From Poronia punctata (taxonomy: Eukaryota > Ascomycota > Sordariomycetes > Xylariales > Xylariaceae): a stretch of 64,000 bases of DNA. The DNA lies in contig MU401463.1 in NCBI GenBank assembly GCA_022579005.1, forward strand, positions 186,001-250,000, read 5' to 3'. This document shows positions 25,384-37,300 of this stretch, in pieces. The notes under the pieces were generated by a model. That model ran no database searches, was not told the origin of the DNA, and worked only from the letters and a program-made list of their open reading frames with translations. A program made the position numbers and the translations under genes. Each line of letters starts with the position of its first letter. Position 1 is the stretch's first letter.

Positions 25384-25737
25384 ATAGATGTAGCCGATGA
25401 CCTGGGTCAAGAGGCATGTCGAACTCTCCTGGCCCGCCTGGATAGGTGTCGTCGTAGATATGCATCAATTGAACCTGGTCGTTCCGCAAGTTAGATACTA
25501 CGCTTAAAAGCATACTACGTTTAAGTGTACTTCAAATCTTATCTTATCAAATCGAATTTTGGCAGCACAAAACTTTAGAAGCGAGACCAGTGGGAGTGGG
25601 CAGCTGGCAAGCAGCTGACTCGGCGCACACTATACTTCAAACCCCCCGCCACCATTGCTTCATCCGCCCTTCGTTTTCGCCTTCGTCCATTTCCCGACCG
25701 ACAACACGACCATATCCCGCGAGGAAACGCAGCCAAA
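25384..25737. other. Short intergenic region: ubiquitin-eL40 promoter and leader
   Basis: About 350 bases between the rrn7 stop and the first base of the ubiquitin-eL40 CDS. The last 100 bases are C-rich and A-rich leader-like sequence ending CCAAAA at the inferred donor. Confidence 0.5.
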
Positions 25738-26651
<914 letters not shown>

Positions 26652-27616
26652 ACAACTCGCCACCCAATTTCTCTATACGAACTCGTCGGCTCCCGGCAAA
26701 CCCGGAACAAACAAGGAAGAAGAAGCACATTATCCGGACACGCAGCGGCAGCGATCGGGGTGTTTTCGGTGGGGCCAAATCGGGGTGTCAGGTTTTTACT
26801 TTGCTGCTTCTCTTTTTTTTACGATGGAAAGGAAAAACCACAAATGGCATTAGTCTAGTTCTGAGATAGAGAAATCGGAATTAAGATGACGCAACACAAG
26901 TAATTATTGAATTTTTGCTCTAACCCAGCGACGTACTTGACTATCTGTACGTAACATGATCAAGAATGATATATGGCTCTCGGAAGTAAGAATATTCTAG
27001 ATATCTCCGCTCCAGCCACAAGAAACGAATATGACGGCTTCACATGATAAAGAACGGATAAGCCAGTCCATCTGCTTTACACCTCTATACATTGCCATTA
27101 CTATTGCTCCTCCTAAGCAAGTTTGTCACTAATTCGAGTATACTTTCTCTATCCCACGCGACACAGAGAAATAGACAGACAGGCAATAGCTCCGTTGTTA
27201 AAGAGACCGACAGTGTAAGCGCCGCGTTTTCGCCGTCCCGTCCCGTTCCGTTTCGTTTTAATTCCATATCCCTTGCCCCTTTAGAAACGCCTATGCTCCG
27301 GACCCATGCAATTATGTATGTACTCGTTGTTTTGTACAGATGCTTTCTCTGTTTATGTGGTTATACAGACCTCTGCGATAGGTAAAGCAAGACAAAGAGC
27401 AAGTGAGAAAAAGACACTCGGCAATAGTGGTGGTGCTAGTGGTGACGAAGGTCGTAATGTGTAAAGTATGGGATAAGGCCAGGGAAAGACGGAGAGCGAC
27501 CATGTTGGGAGCATAGTCGTGGTTAGTAGGCCGTAGATGGTCAGGGGAGGAACAGTACACCGACTTTACTCTTCAGGCTGACCACGACAACAAAGATAAT
27601 GCCTAAGCCATTATCC
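26652..27616. other. Convergent spacer (ubiquitin-eL40 / EAF7)
   Basis: About 965 bases, taken as 3' untranslated regions of the two convergent genes. Chance open frames only. Confidence 0.5.
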
Positions 27617-28656
27617 CTAACCTCTCTTACGTCCTTTCCCCCGGCCCCGACCACGACCTCTTCCTCTAGTGCCGCCGCGTGTGGACCTCGTGGTGGTGGG
27701 CGGCACTTCGGCCTCTTCCTCCTCATCTTCATTATCACTATTATCCTCGTCGTCGTCACTGTCGCTGTCGTCGTCGTCCTCCTCGTCTTCCTCTTCATTC
27801 TCTTGCTCCGACTCTGGACTCTCGACCGGCTTGGCCTTGGCCGCCGCTCGCTTCTGACTCCTGGCGCCTCTAGCACTCTTACCAACGGGGCTGCTGGCGG
27901 CAGGGGTATCACCCTCCGTGTCGTCGATTGTGCTCGCCCGTCTAGTCTTGGCCGTGGCACTACCAGCAACACTGGCAGAATCGTCGCCGCGCTTGCGCTT
28001 ACTGCGTACGCTCTTCTTAGTATCTGCGTCCGAGTCGGACCAACTATCCGGCTCGTTCTCGGTCGCCGCGGCCCGCGCCCACATCAAATCGTGGAAATCA
28101 TCGGGCGTCAGCTCGAAATCCTTGTATATCTCCTCGGGGGCCTCGTCGCCGCCCAGAGACCGCACATAGTCGAACGAGTTGTCACGCTCATCGATCATAT
28201 CCATGTCGTAAAACTCGCGCAACTTCTTCCAGATCCCCGGGATCCGCGTGTGTGTCTCTATGTCTGGGTCGAAACCGTGGTTGCGCAGGTGTTCGGAAAT
28301 GGCGATTGCGCGGAAATGCTTGTGCATGCCTGGTTTATGACACAGGTTAGTTCATTGTCACATGAGAGCTAGTAATGGGCTCTCTCTCGTGTCTGTCTCT
28401 ACGACATACCAGACGGTTTCCAGCGAATTATAGCCTTGAAGAGAGACGAGGTCTGATCTTCTGTCCATAAGTTGCCGAGAATCTCGGACTCGGGCGGCTG
28501 GTTTGGTTTTGCGGCGCTTGGGGTGTCGTTCGCACGCGGGGTTTCGGATGCCTTGGGAGTATCTTTCGGGGTATCGACGTCCATGGCATCGTCATCGTGG
28601 GCTGGCTTCGGCGTTGAAGCCTCCGCCAAAGCTTTAGACTTTCGTTTCGGCGGCAT
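27617..28656 (-). CDS. EAF7: Chromatin-modification protein Eaf7 (CT20 family), NuA4 complex
   Basis: A 319-residue subunit of the NuA4 histone acetyltransferase (MRGBP in animals), nuclear. Exons are 28410-28656 and 27617-28329, with an 80-nt intron (GTATGT...CAG). The conserved domain spans about residues 58-130: LWTEDQTSSLFKAIIRWKPS, across the splice GMHKHFRAIAISEHLRNHGF, then IPGIWKKLREFYDMDMIDER. The N-terminus is Pro/Thr-rich with MPPKRKSKALAEA. The C-terminal half is disordered: a nuclear-localisation-like KSVRSKRKRG, a long Glu/Asp run and a final RGRGRGRGRGKGRKRG. The plus-strand frame opposite it is a shadow. It diverges from the GCP gene, about 800 bases away. Confidence 0.93.
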
Positions 28657-29465
28657 CGTGGAAGGTCGGTATTCTTCGTCGTCGATTGAGCTAGAGTCTC
28701 TGAGTGCTAGTCCGCCATTTGCATAAGATGTTTTCTTTGTAGCAATCTAGTCAAGGCGAATGTACAGCTTGTAGAAGCCGGGCGTGAACCGCGACGTTGA
28801 TGGGGAAACAGCACAGCTTCTCGACGATTTACAGAGCTTGGAGAACTTCAACTGGTGGGCGGCGCGCGGTGGTATTTATACGCGATTAGGTTATACAAGA
28901 GGCCAATGGCGTTTCATTCATGCGTTTTTATTAGGATCAAACAATTCTTAATAACGCAAAGTTCACACACACTATTACAGACAACGGATCAGAATGGGAC
29001 GTGATGGATATTCCTGTCGCTTCCCATTGTCTGTCTACACGTAGAGCTCTGCCAGCTAAAGCTTCAATGCGACCAGCTTCCATTGTTACTAGAAGGTCCA
29101 CAAGGGTACCCTGTTATGATATGGCAGGTAGGGATTCAAAGCTGTCAAGTAATGTGGCTCAGCAATTTGCAGGATACCTGTTTGAGATCCCCAGTGTGTG
29201 CTAGTGTGGCGCTTATGTACATCCATTGTTCGTGTACTAACATATTTACGAGCTTCTATTAGCCATCAATAAGGCGGCATAACCTGAACACGTCAAGGCA
29301 ATACTAGAGTATATCACTACTCTTAAGTTGTCACATCTCAATAGCAAATGGTTATGAGGACTTTTCAACAGGCCGTGGTTAATTCTCGCCACGGGTAAGA
29401 ATATCATCCAGGCACCCAGGCCCTGTACACTGGAGGATGTCCATTCTTGCTGGCGTCCAGTGAAG
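28657..29465. other. Divergent promoter region (EAF7 / GCP gene)
   Basis: About 800 bases with no supported ORF, serving both divergent genes. Confidence 0.5.
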
Positions 29466-32336
29466 ATGACGGAAGAACTGGCCGATGTTTTTGCATTTCG
29501 CGACTATGATTTTTCCAAAAAATGGCTAGACTTGCCGTCAGAAACGCTGGGCCAATTCTTCAACCCCAATGTTGTGAATTCCACAAAGGCAATAAATATC
29601 GGTCCAGCTAATGCTCCTCAACCGTTCCACGCAGCTTTGGATGGGTTCTTCAAGTTGCCCGATCTTCCTGCGCAACCAGTCGCAGACGTCTTTGGGAATG
29701 AGGAAAACAGATCCGAGCAGGAAATAAAACCGCTTCACAATGTCGATCTGACTGATCTCGATATCATAAATGATCTGTGGCATGACGAAGCGAACCCACC
29801 GGATGTGGACGCAGATTACAAGACGTGGGAAGCTTTCTTCTCCCCAGCTGTGCCACAGTCGGCGCCTTTATTCATTACAGAAGCTGGACCTCCGGCTTAC
29901 GATGCGGCTCTTAAATCGCTGAGGGATCCCCTCTCTATGGACAATTTACGTCACCTAATCGTCCTGACCAAACCATATGTCGCAGGATTGCTTGCTCTCA
30001 CCCTTGGTAGGGGTTCTGTCTTTTTTATATGGGATACTATGGAGGCCTCTTTCATCCCCGCCGCAGATGAGATGAGAATATCAGGTTACTCGGGAGATGT
30101 ATTGATAGGTTTGGAAGAGTTGTGCATCAATTGCGGGACAGCAACGCGCTTTTTATCGTCTTACGTGCAACTTGCATACAGAACACGCCCTGGCGCAGTC
30201 AGGGTAGCATTAGCCAAAGCTATCGATGTCCTTTTACTCGGCCTTCAGCAACAAATCGGAAAACGAGGCGGTCAGATAAAATCTCTACTACAGCTTCAGT
30301 CACTGGTACAACCTGTCGAGACCGTGCTCGTGTATTTCCGGGAACTTGTGCGTAACATTTCGCGAATGAGGACGGACGAGCAGGTGCTTTCGCACATATC
30401 CAACGAAACTCGATACTTGGAAAACCAGGACTATCTACTACGGACGTTAATGTGTGAAGTTCTCCAAAGGGCCACAGAACCTTGGGCGGACTTTGCCCAG
30501 AAATGGATAGGGGTAAAAGCGGAAGAAGGCTTCCTGGTGACTAAGGATGGACCAGGGAGGAGTTTTGTCAAGGTGGAAAATATTGCGCACGTCGATGACT
30601 TCGGCTTCGAAGTAGAAGAGCGTGACTATATTCTGGATGAAGCCCACATGCCAGATTTCGTTCCTCCAGATATTGCGTTGGTCTTGTTTGAGACTGGCAG
30701 GAATCTACGACTTCTACGAACGCATCATCCAGATCATCCCCTTTCAGGTAGAGACGCCATTTATTCCAGCAAGCCACCTGGTTTTATGTGGCTGTTTGAC
30801 TGGAAATCCATTGGAGACATGCAAACCGATGTGCAGCGCTACGAGGAAGCTGTGCTACGGAAGATTTCTAGTGACCCATCTGGAAGAACGCCCAATTCGT
30901 ATCTCGCCGGTCCGGCTACATCGGGGCAGAACAATACTATGCTTCAAGTGTTTGGAAACGACGGGTCTGAACTTGAACAGCGGCTTTTGGCATCCATCCA
31001 GGAATTGGACCAAGCTCCGGGTATCGCTGTGGCGCAGGACAAATTGATAGCTTTACTCGAAAAATGCCTCTTCCGCGAAGATGGAAAGCATGGAATGGAT
31101 CCTTCTGGGTTTGATCCGCACTGGTCACTCGTTCCCCTACTTTCATTTGGCCCGCTCGTGACATCGCAGGCCAGGCTGATCAACCGGGAATACATGAAAC
31201 TACTCTTCAGTTCACATGACCTCAGGGAACATTTACGTGTCCAGAAGGAGTTTCAGCTTTTAGGGAACGGCATGTTTTGCAGTCGACTATCTCACGCGCT
31301 GTTCGATCCAGACTTGGAAACAGCCGAGCGAAAAGATGGCGTTGCTCTTACCGGTGGCATCATGGGCCTCCGCATGAATGGAAGAGAGACATGGCCACCC
31401 GCCAGTTCAGAACTACGCCTCGCTTTAATGGGTATCCTCAGCGAGACGTATTTCGATCCGTTATCGAAGGGAAAGGATTTGTCGAGTACCCAAAACACGC
31501 AAAATACCGACCTACCAGGCGACCTCAGCTTCTCTCTCCGCGATCTACCGGCAGAGGAGATTGATAAGTGCATGGACCCAACCTCGCTCGAGGCTCTTGA
31601 CTTCCTACGGTTGGCCTACAAGGCGCCTCAACCACTTTCGCCCATATTGACACCCGTACTATTGGTAAAGTACGATAAGATCTTCAAATTTCTTTTGCGC
31701 ATGCTCCGGATGCTGTACATCGTTGGTCAACTCCATCGTGATACGCAAACGATAGAGCGGCGAGGCCAAATTGCTGACAATGCATGGCTTCGTTTTCGGT
31801 TCGAGGCCCAGCACTTTGTTCAAAGCATGGCGACTTACTTTTTCGATACCGGTATCCAGACATCTTGGAATCATTTCGAGAGATGGCTCGACGGGGTCGA
31901 AGTTGACCTGTGGCAAGCTGGCACGGACAATCCAACCGCCCGGGTAGTGAGTCCGGATGAAGTACGTGAGCAGCACGAGAAGATGCTAAACTACATCATG
32001 AACGTGTTGCTTTTACGGAAGAGGCAGCAACCTGTCCTAGCACTGGTTGAAGATATCTTCAGCTTAATCCTCAAGTTCTCTAGACAGGTGCAGCTAGAAG
32101 TAGGAGGGAAAGTGGAAGGCAATGCCAGTAATACCATCATACAAAAACTGTACGGAACGTTCAAGAAGAAGATGGAGGTGTTTGTCACGGTTTGTCGTGG
32201 CCTTCAGGAAAAGGGGGGTGCGACGAAACGAGACCCTGGCGTTCGACAAGGCGACAGTCTCGAGGACGAGAATGCGATCGATAGGCTACTGGTCAATCTC
32301 GACATGCTGGGCTATTATTCCCGGCCTAGGTTTTAA
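29466..32336 (+). CDS. Gamma-tubulin complex component (Spc97/Spc98 family), probably GCP5/GCP6-like
   Basis: A single-exon 956-residue protein of microtubule-organising centres and spindle pole bodies. The first true ATG is at 29466 (MTEELADVFAFRDYDF); the codon two upstream is GTG. The N-terminal GRIP1-like part includes LRDPLSMDNLRHLIVLTKPY and a leucine-rich region near 280-330. The C-terminal GRIP2-like part has KYDKIFKFLLRMLRMLYIVG, then WLRFRFEAQHFVQSMATYFFD and LNYIMNVLLLRKRQQPVLAL, matching the gamma-tubulin-binding core of GCP proteins. Which paralogue (GCP4, 5 or 6) I cannot settle by eye; the weak N-terminal conservation and the FEAQHFV motif favour the noncore GCP5/6 class. It is followed in tandem by Ask1, another mitotic gene, which may be coincidental. 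Confidence 0.87.
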   Translation: MTEELADVFAFRDYDFSKKWLDLPSETLGQFFNPNVVNSTKAINIGPANAPQPFHAALDGFFKLPDLPAQPVADVFGNEENRSEQEIKPLHNVDLTDLDIINDLWHDEANPPDVDADYKTWEAFFSPAVPQSAPLFITEAGPPAYDAALKSLRDPLSMDNLRHLIVLTKPYVAGLLALTLGRGSVFFIWDTMEASFIPAADEMRISGYSGDVLIGLEELCINCGTATRFLSSYVQLAYRTRPGAVRVALAKAIDVLLLGLQQQIGKRGGQIKSLLQLQSLVQPVETVLVYFRELVRNISRMRTDEQVLSHISNETRYLENQDYLLRTLMCEVLQRATEPWADFAQKWIGVKAEEGFLVTKDGPGRSFVKVENIAHVDDFGFEVEERDYILDEAHMPDFVPPDIALVLFETGRNLRLLRTHHPDHPLSGRDAIYSSKPPGFMWLFDWKSIGDMQTDVQRYEEAVLRKISSDPSGRTPNSYLAGPATSGQNNTMLQVFGNDGSELEQRLLASIQELDQAPGIAVAQDKLIALLEKCLFREDGKHGMDPSGFDPHWSLVPLLSFGPLVTSQARLINREYMKLLFSSHDLREHLRVQKEFQLLGNGMFCSRLSHALFDPDLETAERKDGVALTGGIMGLRMNGRETWPPASSELRLALMGILSETYFDPLSKGKDLSSTQNTQNTDLPGDLSFSLRDLPAEEIDKCMDPTSLEALDFLRLAYKAPQPLSPILTPVLLVKYDKIFKFLLRMLRMLYIVGQLHRDTQTIERRGQIADNAWLRFRFEAQHFVQSMATYFFDTGIQTSWNHFERWLDGVEVDLWQAGTDNPTARVVSPDEVREQHEKMLNYIMNVLLLRKRQQPVLALVEDIFSLILKFSRQVQLEVGGKVEGNASNTIIQKLYGTFKKKMEVFVTVCRGLQEKGGATKRDPGVRQGDSLEDENAIDRLLVNLDMLGYYSRPRF

Positions 32337-32768
32337 CATTCATAGTAAAGATACCCCAATTAAAGAATCACGATTTGAATGAATTTACGGCCCAGTCCTA
32401 TTATATCTATTTTCAGGGGCTTGTATATGGCTTATCTAAAACATTTCACCTTTGTACTACCTATAGATGTAAGTCTAAAGCCTGCTGTGCTATCCACCGT
32501 ATATAAAGTGTGTCACTGTGTATAAATGATGCACAAGTGCAATTGTCAATTGAGTGCCCCGCATCGCGTATCCCAGACGCGACGTACCAAGAGTGTCAAG
32601 TAGGTAAACCGCACCCACAAAATCCAATGAAACTCCCGACCCCGCCAAAGTGACATATCGACTACATGGGATTTACATTTTGTAAGTCAATAAATAAGGT
32701 AGTAATTACGCATGTACGACAGACACGATCTGACCACACAACATCACGACCTGTAACAACCCATCGTC
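32337..32768. other. Intergenic: GCP 3' flank and ask1 promoter
   Basis: About 430 bases without coding signal. Confidence 0.5.
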
Positions 32769-34304
32769 ATGTCTCGGCCTAGCCAGTCTTCGTCAAGTAG
32801 GAACCTAACTCTGACGGAAGAACTGGAGAGGCTTGAACAATCTATCACACTCACGCTACAAGGTAAATGAAGAGTCTCAAGCTTGTCACAATGTTTCCCC
32901 AAAGCTAGTCCTAATATATGCCTTCCAGAAATCGACCACAATTTCAATAAAGCCCACCGAATCGTGACAACTAGCATCCTCCCACTTGTTGAACAATATG
33001 GCGAGCATTCGAAAAATGTCTGGGAAGCTTCCAAGGTTCGTATAACCTCTAAATTCCACCCACTGGTCTTGGCGTCGCTAATGAGAAAACACAACCAGTT
33101 TTGGAAGCAATTCTTTGAAGCCTCCGCAAACGTTTCCCTGTCCGGCTACGAAGAATTAGCAGAAGGGGCCAACGAATCAACCGTAGCAGAAGAGACGCTC
33201 GAGGAAAGCACATCACAGTATAACAATACAACAGAACATGATGTTACAGCCGAGTCGGCAGGATACCAAGATCAAGAACATACCGAGGAAATCGGCGGCG
33301 AATCCCTCCTCGAAGATGTCACCATTACAGGAAGCACGCCACGCCCATCGACTAAGACCACACGACCCCAATTTGCCGGGTTCGACTCCCCATATCAAGC
33401 TTTGCGCCGCGAGTTAAAGGACGAAAGCACACCTCAAAGACAGCTCTTCCCTCCCAGAGACGATAGCCCCGGTGTCGATGAAGACGATGATACGGTCCAG
33501 CTTCCACCACAGGGCCGAACGACTACTATCCGACTTCCGGACATGTCCATGACACCGCGCTCATCATCGGTATTCGAACCCCCGACGCCGTCAGCCCAGT
33601 CCACCGCGCGCAAACCCAAAGACATGCTTCTCCATCGCGTACTCGACAAGACCTACAGGTTACAAGCCACACCGCTCAAGAACGCCGGACCTTCATCGTG
33701 GGCGCGTGGTCGATCACCGCAAAGAACGGGTATCGCCGAGGAACCCGAAGAGCGGACGCAGCTCGACCTCGGGGAAGAGAGTCCGATGAGCTCGCCCGAG
33801 ATGGAGGTCCCGAAACTGCGCAGTCACATGTTGATATCACCGGCCAAGACACGTGGACGCGACGGGCCTCCTATTCCAGGTGTCAGCGTGCAGACACCCG
33901 CTACGAGCAAGAAGCGGGATATATTTGCCGATGCCCGTGACAAAGGGAAGAAAAAGGATGAGATCACGTGGGAGAGTGACGAGGACGATGATCTTTTTGG
34001 TGATTTGAGTCCGCCCAAGACAATTCAGTTCGCGCTGCCTCCTAGTCGGTTGTTGCAAACGCCTGGTAAGTACAAATGCACAGTGTACATGTGTACCCGT
34101 CGAGCCTGCTCGATGAAATTAGCGAGGCAGGCATATGCCCGTAAAATATTAAGTCACAACTAACAATGGTTCGTAACAGCTCAGGAAGCCGGTCGTCGTA
34201 TGGTCGATGACGTACTCCGTGCGGCAGCCGATGAAGAAGAAGACATTTCTGAACATAGCCCGACCTTCATGGTAGGCCGTGATATCTTGGACGATACTTT
34301 CTAG
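32769..34304 (+). CDS. ASK1: DASH/Dam1 complex subunit Ask1
   Basis: A 430-residue kinetochore-microtubule coupler. Exons are 32769-32862, 32929-33035, 33099-34065 and 34180-34304; introns of 66, 63 and 114 nt keep frame. The conserved Ask1 domain is spread over the first three exons: LTEELERLEQSITLTLQ, then EIDHNFNKAHRIVTTSILPL, then FWKQFFEASANVSLSGYEE. The rest is Ser/Thr/Pro-rich, with many SP and TP sites (TPRPSTK, SPQRTG, SSPEMEVP) expected for CDK-regulated kinetochore proteins. It ends in the conserved short motif SPTFMVGRDILDDTF. A plus-strand frame beginning in intron 1 would skip the real N-terminus. Identification is firm. Confidence 0.92.
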
Positions 34305-37300
34305 GCCGGGCTTTTATGAAGTAAGCAGAGGCAGAGGGCGGGTGTCAATTCTTCTGTCATGATGATACATTACGACGCGACGCATGGCCTTTGATGAAGT
34401 TCGTTGTTGCAAAGACCAGCAGCGATGACTTGGAAGACACTCTAGGCCAATAACACATGAAGAACTACTATCCTACGAGCCCTTTCGATGGTCCATCTTT
34501 ATTATATCACCCAATTCCGTTACCATCTTACAATAAGGGTACTGCGAGGGGGTTAGATTTCTGTAGAGTCGGTTGGGATGAAAAGGCTTGACGACCGATG
34601 CCTAAACGATTTGTGTTGAATCCGCATTTTGCAAAAATGACAGCGGTTTAATCATCAGACGATGTGTGTGTGTTTGAGTCACTACAAGTAATATATCTTG
34701 GACCACAAAAAAAGATTATATTGCTATGGGCAACGAAATGGGATGAATACAATTATAGACACCCCTTTCCACATACCCTTTTCTCAATATCTTAAGTCTT
34801 CATCAGATTTGTGTCTGTCTGTCGGTAATCCCTAGATGTGAGTCTCTAACGTACCATGTTGGAAAGAATGTAAAAGGTTATACCTATCGCGACTTGGAAA
34901 TACCTTGAGTTTCTCCTTGCCTTAAAGAACGACAAAAGGGAAAAGTAGAACCAGGCCTCGTATTCTGCCAGTATCCCAATTCCCAAAATCCACCCCATTA
35001 CTATTCACATACCAACTTCTTTCCTTTCCTCTCCTCTCATCTTCTCTCCTCTCCTCTCCTCTTCTCTTCTCTTCTTCTCCTCCCCTCCTCTTTCCTCTTT
35101 CCTCATCTCTCGTCTCCTCCCTCTTTCCTCATCTCTCGATCTCTCGTGTCCCTCAACTCCTCCTCCCCCCCCACCACAACCCACTTACATCACACCATTG
35201 CAAAAAGAAAAGGTATCACCGCACCTTTTCCACCCAGAACTCCCCGCTCGGGCCTCAGCGTTCGCGGGTTTTTAAGTTTCCGGGGAAAAGGGGTGTTGAG
35301 CATCTTTATATATAGGTATGTAGGTTGTCTGTTCTACATTTTGCCGTGCCTTTTCGTGCGTTATTCATATGTATGTATGTATGTATGAGTGGTGGGTTTA
35401 TGTGATGGCTTGGAAGCGAGATCGTTGTAGGTAGGTAGGTGGGTAATTTTCCGTGGCCCCCCTTGAAGATTAATTGATGGGTCGGGCTGGTAAAATTGAT
35501 AGTGATGGGACTGGGATTGTTTATTTCCCATCCTGATTTCGTTTTTTGCCTAGGAGGGATTTTGTGCTGGAAAGAGAAAGGGAGGAGAGGGAACTCTTTG
35601 GGCGTGTGGATGTTGATGACGAGGTCGGTTTTTTGCTGTCATCGTCTCCTTTTCCTTTTTTGTCTGTGTTGAAGAGGAGTTTGTTAATCGAATGGTTTGT
35701 CTACATAGTATTGGTGTGATTGTTTGGTTTGCTTTGAATTGGGTAGGTAGGTATCTAGGAAGGGTAAAATCGTGGTCTCCTATCTTCCACTCACCCTTTG
35801 TATCGGATGCTCCATCGCTAGCGAGAATCGAATCAATGAGGAAATTCGAGGAGGCTTTTCCCTTTCCCGATCCGTGGATTAGGGGTTGGTTTGTTGTTAC
35901 GGGCATGATTTTGATTCGTCTAGCTAGAACATAGAATAAGGGGAAGATAGAATAGAAGTAGGTAGTATAATGAAGTTCTGTTTCAACGGTCTTTTTTGGG
36001 GGGGTTGTCTTTGGTTTCTTTCGATAGGCTTGGAAAGTTGTATGACACTTGAAAACTACCGGGCAAGATCATGATAAACATGCCAGAGTCATGGGAAAAA
36101 GAAGACGATTTAAAGCTTTTAACCCCATGCCTTCTGTCTCATTCTCCTTCCCCTTCCCCTTCCCTCTCCCATCACCTACCTTACTTGCTTTGATCTGATG
36201 CATCTTACACACCCTCTTTAACGTACCTAGAGGTCGTTGGATGTATGTTTATGTTCCTGCAGTTGTTGCTGTCGAATCTCACCCATGAAGAAAAAAAAAA
36301 ACTGTTGCCTAACACCAAAATCCTAGGTCAGTTTGCTTACCATGCCGTTACATTGCATTCTTTTTTTGAATTTGTATGACGTGGTCGGTGATGGTGACTC
36401 TTTTGCTTTAAATTGTCTACGAGTATATGGCCTTATATCGGAGACTGGAGTGATAGAAGTGGACTGTGTTGGTTTGGTATGGTTTGGTATGGTTTGGTGG
36501 TGAGTCAGATTACCCTGTCGTTGTGTGCACACATTTGCACAGCCATGCCGCTCCGTCATTGGATGAAAGTCGGCGGCGTTTCGATTGAAGGGATGACTGA
36601 TATATTTCGAAGCTTATACCTATATTCAAAAGAGTTGCTTTTCGGGCATATGTTGGTTAGATTGGGACTTTTGCCATGTCTCCGCCTAAATAAGCATGAC
36701 TCCCTCATCTCATGCAAGTGTCCATTCCATGCCAGTCAATGGCGACGAGGCGAATTTTTATTGCTGGACAGATGTTGTCTATAAGAGTCCTTACCTATAT
36801 AAAAGAACTTGGAACTAAAATAGAGTTGTTATTCTACTGTGGTCCACTTATACTCGTCGGTACTCAGCAAGCTATGGCGTACTCACGTTCTTATGAGCCG
36901 TTCGGTGGTTTTACCTACATGTTCAACCTAGCTGGTCTGGCAAGAACTCAGGCTTCCACTTAAACGGCTCATCTGATCGATGCAAAGAGAAGAGAAGAGG
37001 TAAGGCGGAACGACATTTATAATGCTATAAGTTTTTGCAAGTAGCTGCATAACGCCTATCTGTCGAATCGGGCTGTGACAGGCTAGGAGGGTCATGTACG
37101 AATAGGTACAGAGATACGTCTAGATGCGCGGATATCTATCACCTCCATCTACGTCCAGATGTCTACACATTTGCTTTATCGATTCAGAGAAGAAGAAACA
37201 ACATCAAAACCGAACCTTAGACGAGCATAATCTACGTCGACAAGCGTTGCTTCGTTTCATCATATCATCGTGGCGGACCGTCCCGGCTTGCAGGTAGCTG

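Noticed and set aside
27599..28372. 257-codon plus-strand ORF
   Set aside because: Opposite Eaf7; its Val/Ile/Leu runs mirror the Asp/Glu-rich tail.
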